IMG/VR virus record: IMGVR_UViG_3300021600_000393
Location: 37,133-101,132 of that record
Source of the DNA: a virus
Length of the DNA: 64,000 bases
Strand: one strand, 5' to 3'
This document shows positions 26,388 through 34,915 of this stretch, piece after piece; the stretch's first letter is position 1, and each line of letters begins with the position of its first letter. Below the pieces are notes generated by a model that worked only from the letters and a program-made list of their open reading frames with translations, ran no database searches and had not been told where the DNA came from. Position numbers and translations under genes: made by a program.

Positions 26388-27101
26388 TTAAAACTCCGAA
26401 TAAAAAACTTTACCTCGGTCTACAAAATCCTCGGTATTTTCGTTAAATTCTAATTGAATATTATTATCAATAGGGTTAAAAATAAATTTACCAAAAGACC
26501 CTTCATTTATTTCCCACCCACTATAAAAATTACCTAAACTCTCATATAAAAAATTCTCAACATCATTATCGTAATTTACGTCTAACAATCCATTATTTTC
26601 ATCATAAACTGACGTTTCTATATCACCACTATCTCCACCACCATTAAATTCAACATAAGCGATAGGAATACTTAATTCTGTTAACAGTTTCATAAATTTT
26701 ACAACCCCTTCATTATCTTCAAAATCAGTAAAATCATATTCAGTTCCGGATTCTCTTGTGCCATAAACTCTTTCATTTAAAGTAATTAATATTTTACATT
26801 CTACCGCGTCAATATTAATGTCTAATTCGCCACTATTATCACAATCAGAAAAAGATTTTGAAGATAATTCATTATCTTCTATAATTTGATTAATAACAGA
26901 ATCAATGGCATCGTAACTATCAAAAAAACGTCCAGTAGATGAAATCCAATTGTCATTTATATCGTCAATTGAACAATCAGAAATCCAACATGATTTATTA
27001 GTCTCGGTATGACCATATGATTGTACATAATAAGAAAATAATTTTAAAGTTTTTTTCTGAGCTGGGCTTAAATTATCAAAATCTTCTTTTGTCTTATCCA
27101 T
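26388..27101 (-). CDS. Acidic protein, possibly DUF6878-like
   Basis: A 237-residue, strongly acidic protein. Around residues 150-165 it has IAYVEFNGGGDSGDIETSV, which resembles the conserved GxGDSGxIE segment of DUF6878-type proteins of unknown function. Cys residues are few. Two overlapping TATTTATA elements lie within 35 nt upstream of the ATG. It converges with the plus-strand block with almost no gap and precedes the DNA polymerase gene in sequence but is downstream of it in transcription. Confidence 0.5.
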   Translation of the reverse strand: MDKTKEDFDNLSPAQKKTLKLFSYYVQSYGHTETNKSCWISDCSIDDINDNWISSTGRFFDSYDAIDSVINQIIEDNELSSKSFSDCDNSGELDINIDAVECKILITLNERVYGTRESGTEYDFTDFEDNEGVVKFMKLLTELSIPIAYVEFNGGGDSGDIETSVYDENNGLLDVNYDNDVENFLYESLGNFYSGWEINEGSFGKFIFNPIDNNIQLEFNENTEDFVDRGKVFYSEF

Positions 27102-27117
27102 AAATATTTTATTTTTT

Positions 27118-27134
27118 TATAAATATTATAAATA
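27118..27134 (-). promoter_or_regulatory. Paired TATTTATA elements, candidate promoter(s)
   Basis: On the minus strand two TATTTATA copies (27127-27134 and 27118-27125) follow each other with one base between, ending 16 nt before the ATG of the acidic protein gene. Confidence 0.45.
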
Positions 27135-27150
27135 ACGTAAATATTGAAAT

Positions 27151-29934
27151 TTAAACAAAATTTTGCCAACCTTCAGACGCAAAATCATAAATATAATCAG
27201 GAGAAACATTTATATTTTTCCAAAATGTTTGTTCATCATTAGTGATTTCTAATAAATCTTCAATAGTGTCTTGATTTTCAATTTTAAATGGGTGACCATT
27301 TATTAGTTCACATTGTTCTTTAGTAAATAACCCCATATCATCTGGATTATTAACTAACAATGAATGCCTAACAATATCTTTAAAAACCACTAATAATGGT
27401 TGTATTCGTTTATTAAAAGTGGCAATAGCTCTAGCAACATTATAATCGCCTTTCATTTCTGGATTATTTTCTAAAGTTTTTTGTTCTAACAAATAACAAT
27501 TAATCTGTATTTCAGTTTTATCAGGAGGTGCCGGTTTACCGTTTTTAATTTCATATAATTCTCTTTGTTTTTTTGTCATTTTAAATGCAAAAACTTTTTG
27601 AACGTCCCCTTGAGAAGCTTTGTTTGCATTATTAACATAATAAACCACATCACCCAAATTAGGAGTTAATTTATTTTTAATGATTAATTCCATATGAGCC
27701 ATCATACTCATAGCTCCTCCAGACTTACTTGTTTGTTTAGAACGTTTTACATAATCACTTATACTTAATTTAACTTTGGCTCGTTGAGCAATTTTCATTA
27801 ATGGAATTTGTTTATTATATATAACTGACAAATATTCATAATACCAATCAACAAATTGTTTACCATTACCCTCAAGTAACATCCTAACACCTTTATCTAA
27901 AAAATCTTCAATATAAAGAGGTAATTTTTTTGATTTAATAGTATTACCAGTTAATTTAATTTTCCCTTCATGCTCTAAAGTGGCGTAATTTTTTCTTGCT
28001 AAATTTATACACGATTTCCAAGTACCGTCACAATCCAAACCCATTGCTCCTCTCATAAAAATATCGTTAAATTCGGCAACATCCGCATTATAACCAGTAT
28101 ATTCTTTGTCTTTTTTTACTAACCAATTAAGACCTTTACCAATGTATTTTCTATTATCTACCCCATCATTTGGTAATGAAAAATTCATACCATCTGTATC
28201 ACAAACAAGTGGGGTATATCCTCTTTTCATAAAAAATTTTAACATTTGACGAAGATATTGTCTACCAGTACAAGTAATTTTTTCTCCACAATCCATATCC
28301 CCCCAATTAAAAACGTGAGGGGCGCTTAACGAACCAAAAAAAGCATTTATAAATATTTTTAGTGGTAATTGTTTACGTCCATATGATAATGATTTTTTAT
28401 AATCAATAGATTTGTATTCGGAGGCTAAATTTTTATACATAATACGAGAATCCCTAAAATATCCTAACATTCCTTTCATTACCCCAGTTACATCGCATTT
28501 AGGAAAAACATCATGTACTAATTGTATTGAAGGGTAAAGTGAAGAATAGTCAAGTTTTAATACGTCTTTAGAATAACCAACTTTTAATAACCTTGATAAC
28601 CCACCAACAAAATCACGTTTTCCTTGTTTTTTAGGTATTGCTAATTTGTGTTTATATGACCAAGCTAACATAATCATACGCCAAAGAGTTGCGGTTCCCA
28701 TTGTTGATACTCTTTCATATGTTGTTGGTACTAGAGAAGCTAATAAAAACGTACCTTGGTTAAATTCATCATCCACTAATAAAGTTTCTTCTAAGTCATC
28801 ATCAAGATATCTTTCAACAATATTATCTCCGGTTACTTTGATATACGTTCCCGGAAATCTTTTATCTAAATCATTAAATTCTGGTTTATCGGCCATTTTA
28901 TATTTGCCATTGGTAACGTTTAACCAAAATTCATTTTTTTCTTTATACATTTTTCCAATTTCTTCGTGATTTATATAAACACGGTCAGGAGCTTCGGCAT
29001 CAATATATTTTGTAATATATTTTAGACCCGCAGATTTTATACCAGAATTAATTGCTTGAGCTCTTCTTACAGAATGGATAATATCAATTACATTATATCC
29101 CCATATACCTACTTGATTGTATCGTTCAACCTCATTAGCTAATTTTAATAAGTTTTCGGTTTGTTTTATTTTATGGTTTGGATTTAAAGTTTTACAAACT
29201 TTTTTAATGTCAACATTAAGTGATTTACATCTTTCAAATATCCAAAACCAATCAAAATTTGCTGAATTATATCCACCAATAATACTTGGTTTAATTTCAT
29301 CAATAATATTAAAAAACTCAATTAAACCTGATTTTTCCTCTTCTTCATTAGAACATTCAATAACTCTTTGTAAACCTTTATTGGTTTTTATACCAATCAT
29401 GAAAATACGCCCATCTTTAGGCTCAAGGGAGGTTGTTTCTAAGTCAAATACTAATCTTGTGATATCGTTATACTCACTATACCCTTTAAATAATCGTTTT
29501 TCTTTTTGTATGAGATACTGTTCTACAGGAGGTAAAATAGTGATTAAATCTTTTGTGTTTTCCCCCCAAGGCTCAAGACCACCATCTTTAAAAAATTGAA
29601 TTAATGAACGGTACCCTTTAAGAGATTTAACCATAAACTTTAATCCCGATTCCAATCTTTCGTCCCCTTTAGTTTCAAGTTTTTCAACCATGATACCGTA
29701 TTTAGACATTGCTTCTTTTTGAATCGCTTTGGACGATTTATAAAAATTTAATTCTTTTAGGTCTCCGACCCAAGCAAATGCGGTAAAAGTGTCTTTTTTA
29801 ATTGTTTTTCCTTGACCAGGGATTTCTTTGATTTTATAAATTGAATCTGACATATAATCAAATTCAATTGATACTATATGTTCTTCTGGGTCATTACCTT
29901 CTAAAAAAGACTTAATTTCTTCTTGACTAATCAT
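27151..29934 (-). CDS. DNA polymerase, family B (T4 gp43-like)
   Basis: A 927-residue replicative polymerase. The 3'-5' exonuclease motifs are LVFDLETTSLEP (Exo I, D/E pair) and GGYNSANFDWFWIF (Exo II). The polymerase motifs are VLKLDYSSLYPSIQLVHDVF (motif A), LPLKIFINAFFGSLSAP (motif B) and LVCDTDGMNFSL (motif C, DTD). The length is near T4 gp43 (898 residues). It synthesises phage DNA with proofreading, with clamp and helicase genes outside this window. Its leader is 59 nt from a TATTTATA element and contains a compact hairpin (see separate entry), reminiscent of T4 gp43, which represses its own translation by binding a hairpin in its mRNA. Confidence 0.95.
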   Translation of the reverse strand: MISQEEIKSFLEGNDPEEHIVSIEFDYMSDSIYKIKEIPGQGKTIKKDTFTAFAWVGDLKELNFYKSSKAIQKEAMSKYGIMVEKLETKGDERLESGLKFMVKSLKGYRSLIQFFKDGGLEPWGENTKDLITILPPVEQYLIQKEKRLFKGYSEYNDITRLVFDLETTSLEPKDGRIFMIGIKTNKGLQRVIECSNEEEEKSGLIEFFNIIDEIKPSIIGGYNSANFDWFWIFERCKSLNVDIKKVCKTLNPNHKIKQTENLLKLANEVERYNQVGIWGYNVIDIIHSVRRAQAINSGIKSAGLKYITKYIDAEAPDRVYINHEEIGKMYKEKNEFWLNVTNGKYKMADKPEFNDLDKRFPGTYIKVTGDNIVERYLDDDLEETLLVDDEFNQGTFLLASLVPTTYERVSTMGTATLWRMIMLAWSYKHKLAIPKKQGKRDFVGGLSRLLKVGYSKDVLKLDYSSLYPSIQLVHDVFPKCDVTGVMKGMLGYFRDSRIMYKNLASEYKSIDYKKSLSYGRKQLPLKIFINAFFGSLSAPHVFNWGDMDCGEKITCTGRQYLRQMLKFFMKRGYTPLVCDTDGMNFSLPNDGVDNRKYIGKGLNWLVKKDKEYTGYNADVAEFNDIFMRGAMGLDCDGTWKSCINLARKNYATLEHEGKIKLTGNTIKSKKLPLYIEDFLDKGVRMLLEGNGKQFVDWYYEYLSVIYNKQIPLMKIAQRAKVKLSISDYVKRSKQTSKSGGAMSMMAHMELIIKNKLTPNLGDVVYYVNNANKASQGDVQKVFAFKMTKKQRELYEIKNGKPAPPDKTEIQINCYLLEQKTLENNPEMKGDYNVARAIATFNKRIQPLLVVFKDIVRHSLLVNNPDDMGLFTKEQCELINGHPFKIENQDTIEDLLEITNDEQTFWKNINVSPDYIYDFASEGWQNFV

Positions 29935-29963
29935 ATTATATTTTTTTAAAATGACATATTAGC

Positions 29964-29980
29964 TCTGATTTTAAATCAGA
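29964..29980 (-). promoter_or_regulatory. Leader hairpin of the DNA polymerase gene, possible translational operator
   Basis: A 7-bp stem with a 3-nt loop (TCTGATT/AATCAGA) lies 29 nt before the polymerase ATG, between it and a TATTTATA element. T4 and RB69 gp43 bind such a leader hairpin to repress translation; whether this one does so is inference. Confidence 0.35.
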
Positions 29981-29993
29981 TTTGTCTTGTTTC

Positions 29994-30001
29994 TATAAAT
30001 A
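29994..30001 (-). promoter_or_regulatory. TATTTATA upstream element of DNA polymerase gene
   Basis: Minus-strand TATTTATA lies 59 nt before the ATG, making the hairpin at 29964-29980 part of the transcript if it is a promoter. Confidence 0.35.
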
Positions 30002-30033
30002 TATTGGAAATCTTTAGTTAAGTCAAATAATAA

Positions 30034-30055
30034 AAAAAGACCCGAAGGTCTTTTT
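30034..30055 (-). terminator. Intrinsic terminator with a UUCG tetraloop
   Basis: On the minus strand a 9-bp stem closes over a C-UUCG-G tetraloop, one of the most stable RNA loops, followed by a run of T. It lies directly after the stop of the 357-residue structural gene and before the polymerase leader. Confidence 0.85.
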
Positions 30056-30057
30056 GT

Positions 30058-31131
30058 TTATAAAGGTAATCCTGAAATATATTCTGATGTTAGGTCAACC
30101 CAACCACCGTTAACGCTATATTTCCAAAATTGGTCAATGTTAACATACGATTCATATCCATAATCAGTATTAATAAACACACCACTAGCAAAAAATATTT
30201 CAAGAGAAGGTCTTGATGCTAAAATACTATTTGTTGCTCCAGATAAATTAGTTTTTAAATAATCAAATGCGTTTTCTTTAATTTTATTTGTCGCAAAAAC
30301 CATTCTTTTATTATATATTTGTTCTGTTGTTCCTGTAAACCCTGTTAATGTACTACTAAACGGCCACAAAATATCAATTAATTTATAAAACTCATAATCA
30401 CCGGAACCTGAATAAGTACTAAATGTTGGTGTACTAGCACTCCAAGTTGTTAATACCTCACCTATTGCTCCGGCTACGGCTCCACAAGTATTGTCAGTAA
30501 TACTATCTGTTTTATCTTTTCTAAACATTCTACCCGCACGACCATCTATTGTAACACCAATGTGTGGAGTACTTGTAATAAATAAAGTTCCGCCACTTGT
30601 AATGTGACTAGCCCATGCTCCTAATCCAACAGTTCCAACAAATGGAAACCCAGCCAAACCTCCTGACATAAACGGACCAAGAAATGTGTTCATAGAATTT
30701 GGAAATTGTCCAATATTATCAACTCCCGTAAAAACAGGTCCATCAACATCATCAGAACATATACCTTCGGCATAAATTATATCATTAGCAGAATAACCTT
30801 TACTAGTAATAAAACCTTTTGTGTATTCCCCCCAAGATTCAGATAATGTTGAGGATGAATACGATAAACCACCTTCCGGATTAACAACACTTCTAACAGT
30901 AGTTGTATAACCAGATTGTAATGGTGCTGGTTCTGCAACATTAAAATTATAAATGTAATTATATTCTAATACATTAATATTGTAACTACCATACGGATAT
31001 GAAGTTAAGTTATTAAATGGTATTGTTTTGATACCTAAATTTTGTAATGTTCCACCTGACGCTGGTGTAAAGGTAACCGCGGCGGTTTTACCTATTAAAT
31101 TATTACTGATAAATCTTAAACCTATTGACAT
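30058..31131 (-). CDS. Probable virion surface protein, unknown family
   Basis: A 357-residue protein rich in Gly, Ser, Thr, Ile and Phe, with few charged residues, as in phage fibre and decoration proteins. Segments such as GGTLFITSTPHIGVTIDGRA and VEYNYIYN-like strands suggest beta structure. No catalytic motif is visible. It follows the 211-residue BppU-like gene in the same direction and ends at a strong terminator. The family is unknown to me, and a structural role is inference from composition and context. Confidence 0.55.
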   Translation of the reverse strand: MSIGLRFISNNLIGKTAAVTFTPASGGTLQNLGIKTIPFNNLTSYPYGSYNINVLEYNYIYNFNVAEPAPLQSGYTTTVRSVVNPEGGLSYSSSTLSESWGEYTKGFITSKGYSANDIIYAEGICSDDVDGPVFTGVDNIGQFPNSMNTFLGPFMSGGLAGFPFVGTVGLGAWASHITSGGTLFITSTPHIGVTIDGRAGRMFRKDKTDSITDNTCGAVAGAIGEVLTTWSASTPTFSTYSGSGDYEFYKLIDILWPFSSTLTGFTGTTEQIYNKRMVFATNKIKENAFDYLKTNLSGATNSILASRPSLEIFFASGVFINTDYGYESYVNIDQFWKYSVNGGWVDLTSEYISGLPL

Positions 31132-31152
31132 ACTTATTTTTTTTGTTTTGTT

Positions 31153-31160
31153 TATAAATA
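31153..31160 (-). promoter_or_regulatory. TATTTATA upstream element
   Basis: Minus-strand TATTTATA lies 21 nt before the ATG of the 357-residue surface-type protein gene. Confidence 0.4.
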
Positions 31161-31167
31161 TCCGTAA

Positions 31168-31803
31168 TTATAATAAAATTTCTAATCTGATATCATTATT
31201 TGGTATAATGTCATCGTCTAAATTATTATCAGGAATATAATATGATATAATATCATTATTTAGTATTATTTCATCGTCTAAATTATTATCAGGAATATTA
31301 TATGATATAATATCATTATTTGGTATAGCAATCTCTGTTAAATCATTCGATGGAATATTTGTTGGTGTTGGTGTTGGATTGACTGGGTTAACACAACACG
31401 GAAAATCTGAAACATAACAAGATGTAAATTCTAAATCGTCAGCAATAAACGAATCTTGAATATTAATATATAATTTTTCTCTAGTTGGTGTAATTAAAAC
31501 ACCGTCACTATTTCTTAACATGAATTGACCTTCAAACCTTCCAGTTTTACTAGTGTCTTTTGAGGTAAATTGATAATATATATAATATTCTGGTTCAGCG
31601 TTTGGTTCATCAAAAGTTTTTTCTACAAACCCTGCAGGTCTAGATGAAATTTTTGGTATTCCACTTTCAATATCAGTCATTGAAAAGAATATTGATGAAA
31701 CTTCAATTAACTTCATAAAGTTATTGTAATCACTTCTACCGTCTTTAACAATTTGCAATTTTAATAAGGGTAACGTTGAATTTTTTTTAATTATAAATTC
31801 CAT
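31168..31803 (-). CDS. BppU-like baseplate protein with C-terminal 20-residue repeats
   Basis: A 211-residue protein. The first 115 residues follow the BppU N-terminal pattern: a starting FIIKKNSTLPLLKLQIVKDG, an internal VSSIFFSMTDIESG, then a YQFTSKDTSKTGRFEGQFML strand pair and a Pro-Thr segment. Such domains anchor receptor-binding parts to the baseplate. It continues with a PTPTPT linker and 2.3 copies of a 20-residue Asn/Asp/Ile repeat (60 bp in DNA). The repeats may be a spacer or a site of variation. TATTTATA lies 12 nt before the ATG. Confidence 0.6.
   Translation of the reverse strand: MEFIIKKNSTLPLLKLQIVKDGRSDYNNFMKLIEVSSIFFSMTDIESGIPKISSRPAGFVEKTFDEPNAEPEYYIYYQFTSKDTSKTGRFEGQFMLRNSDGVLITPTREKLYINIQDSFIADDLEFTSCYVSDFPCCVNPVNPTPTPTNIPSNDLTEIAIPNNDIISYNIPDNNLDDEIILNNDIISYYIPDNNLDDDIIPNNDIRLEILL
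31190..31327 (-). repeat. 60-bp tandem repeat in the BppU-like gene
   Basis: About 2.3 head-to-tail copies with a period of exactly 60 bp encode a 20-residue unit (NNDIISYNIPDNNLDDE type). Copies are nearly identical, so unit number could change by slippage or recombination without a frame change. Confidence 0.85.
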
Positions 31804-31815
31804 CTAAATTTTATT

Positions 31816-31823
31816 TATAAATA
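31816..31823 (-). promoter_or_regulatory. TATTTATA upstream element, candidate late promoter
   Basis: Minus-strand TATTTATA ends 12 nt before the ATG of the BppU-like gene. Confidence 0.45.
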
Positions 31824-31893
31824 CCTGAGAAAACAAAAATATTAACATCCGATATTGGATGAATTTAATTAAAAAAAAGTAATAAAGATTAAA

Positions 31894-33570
31894 TTAACAT
31901 TCTTTTCTTAATTCCGCCGCGTAATGATGAAATCTATGATGCTCAGTAGGTGTTAATAATAATATTCCGGGATTTATTAGACCTTTTACTGTTTCTTGAT
32001 AAGCGTAGGACATTAATGTTTGTTCAAACGGAGATTGGAATTTTGTTTCCAAATAACATCTAAAATTACCTTCTTTTGTTAAAAGAATTGGCCAGTTACA
32101 TAAATAAATATCACCTGATGCGTATGATAATCCTTTATGTGATTTAATATTTTTGAATACCGTATTAGGAGCATTTGGGTCTAATCCTTGAACAGGTAAT
32201 TTTGGTTTTTCAGGCCAATTTACCTCCCTAAATGATTGTGGGGTATTATACCAAGCAAATTGGATATCGTTAGACCCATAAAATTCAGTAAAGTTTAATT
32301 TTAAAAAATCAAAATTTTCTTTCTTTAAAATCTCTAATGATTTTTGATATAGGTTAGGAACATATCTATTGAAACCATTTCTACAAACCTCGCCTTTTTT
32401 TGAATAAAACTCCATGTCATCTTCGTAAAAATAATAGGCCGATAAATCTGTTGTATCAAAATGTTCGGCAATATAAACTCGGCCTCTAACAATACCAAGA
32501 TTTTCACCAGTACCAATCCTTTCAAACCCATATTCCTCACAAAGTTCTTGATATCTTGGAGTTGTTGTTAAATCAGTAGAATTGTCCAGTAAAAATTTTT
32601 TAGGTTTAAGTATAAAATCTTTATCGTATTCTAACATTGATTTAACTAATGTCTCAAATTGATTTGGGCTATTAAAAGTAATAACATAAAGCCCTACTTT
32701 ATTTACGTCTAAATTATTATTAACTAACATTTTACCTTCTGACTTAACTTTTAATTCATCATTTTTTAAATCTTCAAAAAACTTACCAATTAATCCGTTT
32801 TGTTCAATTTCAAAATAATTTATTATGTCTGGATGTTTATAACACATAATAGAAAAAAGACTTTCTTCAGTTCCCATGTACCCTTCATCTAATGTTGACG
32901 ATAATAATCCATAATAAATTGAATTAATATCTGATATAGTATGTTTAGGACCACCAAAAAATCCACCTCTAGCGACTTTATCAACTTTATTACCGGCAAT
33001 TGAATTTAATTTATTAAAATCAAATCCGTGAATTTCTGTTTCCGCTTGATATGGAAAAGTTATAAAAGAAAATTTTGAAATATACTTAGAAAGTTTATTT
33101 AAAACCTTATCATGTGTAAAGTAACCAGGGTGAACAGTATTTGTTAAACCGGCATCAATCCAAAACATGTATTCGGAATCAAATTTGTCTAAAATTTTAG
33201 CGTCATGAATTAAAAATATTTTACTCATGACTAATGGATTGTACATTTCTAATTTAGCTTGAGTAGACTCACCTAACCAACCCGATTTATTGTACCAATC
33301 AGGGTTTGTTCTAATAGTTTGTATTTTATCAAAATAATTGTTTGATTTAAACCAAGACACATCTCTTAAAATAAATTGAGTGTTTGATGGTGAACGTCTT
33401 TCCGATACAAATTTTTCTAATTCAGAATCCCCAAAAATTATTAAATTATTATCAATTTTTAATAATTGGTCAAACTTTTCTAAATAATGTGAAAATGTTC
33501 TAGACCAACCTTCAGTAAGTTCATCTCTTTTAATATTCCAAAGACCTGTAACTAATGTAATATTATCCAT
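31894..33570 (-). CDS. Two-domain glycosyltransferase (HtrL/YibB-like plus GT-A)
   Basis: A 558-residue protein. The N-terminal half (from ITLVTGLWNIKRDELTEGWS to about residue 260) resembles the HtrL/YibB family, with FWIDAGL at about residue 136 as a probable DxD-like site. The C-terminal half begins at about residue 290 (VGLYVITFNSPNQFETLVKS) and has a GT-A pattern with FYEDDMEFYSK near residue 395 as the metal site. It ends the minus-strand sugar gene cluster. Substrates cannot be read from the sequence. The fusion of two transferase modules suggests successive sugar additions by one protein. Confidence 0.7.
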   Translation of the reverse strand: MDNITLVTGLWNIKRDELTEGWSRTFSHYLEKFDQLLKIDNNLIIFGDSELEKFVSERRSPSNTQFILRDVSWFKSNNYFDKIQTIRTNPDWYNKSGWLGESTQAKLEMYNPLVMSKIFLIHDAKILDKFDSEYMFWIDAGLTNTVHPGYFTHDKVLNKLSKYISKFSFITFPYQAETEIHGFDFNKLNSIAGNKVDKVARGGFFGGPKHTISDINSIYYGLLSSTLDEGYMGTEESLFSIMCYKHPDIINYFEIEQNGLIGKFFEDLKNDELKVKSEGKMLVNNNLDVNKVGLYVITFNSPNQFETLVKSMLEYDKDFILKPKKFLLDNSTDLTTTPRYQELCEEYGFERIGTGENLGIVRGRVYIAEHFDTTDLSAYYFYEDDMEFYSKKGEVCRNGFNRYVPNLYQKSLEILKKENFDFLKLNFTEFYGSNDIQFAWYNTPQSFREVNWPEKPKLPVQGLDPNAPNTVFKNIKSHKGLSYASGDIYLCNWPILLTKEGNFRCYLETKFQSPFEQTLMSYAYQETVKGLINPGILLLTPTEHHRFHHYAAELRKEC

Positions 33571-33572
33571 AA

Positions 33573-34199
33573 TTATTTTAATTTACAAACCCAAACCGCT
33601 TGAGAAAATTTATTTTGATTATATGACTTAAGATTATTTTCAATCACAGATTGTTCAATATCTGACTCAGTAATTTCACACCAGTTCCAGATTTTATCTT
33701 TAATCTCGGTTTCATAAACTTCTTTACTAAACGAATAATCATGGGCTAAAATATAATCGCCTTCTTTAATTAATTTTGAAAATATTTTAAACTCACCAAT
33801 TTTCCAACCTCCATCACAAAGAACAATTGTAACACCGTCTTGTTTTACAAAATCAACAACCTCTTGGTTAACACCACTCCAATCCTTATTAAAGATATTT
33901 TCAACTCTAACATCAATCCCTTTTTCTATCATTTGGTGGTACCAGGGTCTTTCAGAAATGTCATAAGACAAAATCTTGGTATTTAATTCTAATTCATCAG
34001 TAATAATTTTTAAAAATTCTGTAAACCCTCCTAAAGCAGTTCCAATTTCTAAAATTCTATTTGGTTTAACTTCCGAAATAAAATCATAAAAAACTTGGTA
34101 AGCGTTATGACTTTGTTGTGCCGTATGTCCTTTAAATGCGGACAAACTATCGTTTTGTTCAAGGTTAGTAAATCTTGTTATATTTTCTTGTATATTCAT
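33573..34199 (-). CDS. Class I SAM-dependent methyltransferase (CmcI-like)
   Basis: A 208-residue protein with the SAM-binding segment PNRILEIGTALGGFTEFLKI at about residues 40-59, then LSYDISERPW and VTIVLCDGGWKIGEF, as in cephalosporin hydroxylase/CmcI-type methyltransferases. YILAHDYSFS follows. It lies 2 nt from the next glycosyltransferase gene. Probably O-methylates a sugar or a related small group in the phage glycan. The acceptor is unknown. Confidence 0.7.
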   Translation of the reverse strand: MNIQENITRFTNLEQNDSLSAFKGHTAQQSHNAYQVFYDFISEVKPNRILEIGTALGGFTEFLKIITDELELNTKILSYDISERPWYHQMIEKGIDVRVENIFNKDWSGVNQEVVDFVKQDGVTIVLCDGGWKIGEFKIFSKLIKEGDYILAHDYSFSKEVYETEIKDKIWNWCEITESDIEQSVIENNLKSYNQNKFSQAVWVCKLK

Positions 34200-34201
34200 A
34201 A

Positions 34202-34915
34202 TTAAAATCTTATATGTAAATTTCCTGATTTATCGTGGAATTCAAAACAGTTTGGAATAAACCCCCTAAAACTGTTCCAATCCCAATTCATTTCGGCCTC
34301 TAAAGCCGATACTCCAATGTCAAACCCATCTGGGTAATTTCTAATATTATTATGTATTGAATACCATAAAAATTCTTCCCATCTTCTAACAAAATATCTA
34401 AATTTCCAATTGTTTCTGAATACCATAAATTGTTCATTTACAACGTGAGCTTCATCCCATTTTGTATGTTCAAACACATGATAATCATATAACTTTCTAT
34501 CAAAAAAACAATCATTCATATTTTTTTTATGGTCCCCAACTTTTGATGGTCGTTCAAATAAAAAATCTAAATTATTTTTTTCCATATGATTAAATAAATT
34601 AAATAATTTATCTTCACTGAAATTATCTATCATTCTCCAATCGGCGTCATTGTAAATAATATAATCATATCCTTTATCTAAACAATATTTCAAGGATAAA
34701 ACTTTTAAATTTAAAAAAAATGAAAAACCTGGATTTCCGTCATCATATCGGTCAAGTTTAAAAAGGTCTAAATTTACTTTTGGACCCGCTTCGCAAATTT
34801 CATTAGTGGTAATGTTAAAATCTGCGGAACATTTTTCACTGTATTTAGTATAACATTCTGAGGCATTTTTTACATATGACTCTCCAACTGCTAGTGTGGT
34901 AAAAATATATTTCAT
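34202..34915 (-). CDS. Glycosyltransferase-like protein (GT-A fold)
   Basis: A 237-residue protein with a GT-A layout: MKYIFTTLAVGESYVKNASE at the start and DYIIYNDADWRMIDNF at about residues 84-99, where D-A-D fits a metal-binding DxD. The C-terminal half (GFDIGVSALEAEMNWDWNSF) may hold acceptor-binding residues. Co-transcribed with the fucosyltransferase-like gene, overlapping by one base. The family is not certain. Confidence 0.6.
   Translation of the reverse strand: MKYIFTTLAVGESYVKNASECYTKYSEKCSADFNITTNEICEAGPKVNLDLFKLDRYDDGNPGFSFFLNLKVLSLKYCLDKGYDYIIYNDADWRMIDNFSEDKLFNLFNHMEKNNLDFLFERPSKVGDHKKNMNDCFFDRKLYDYHVFEHTKWDEAHVVNEQFMVFRNNWKFRYFVRRWEEFLWYSIHNNIRNYPDGFDIGVSALEAEMNWDWNSFRGFIPNCFEFHDKSGNLHIRF

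Noticed and set aside
31190-31327. CRISPR-like array
   Set aside because: Repeats are contiguous, without spacers, and encode part of a protein.
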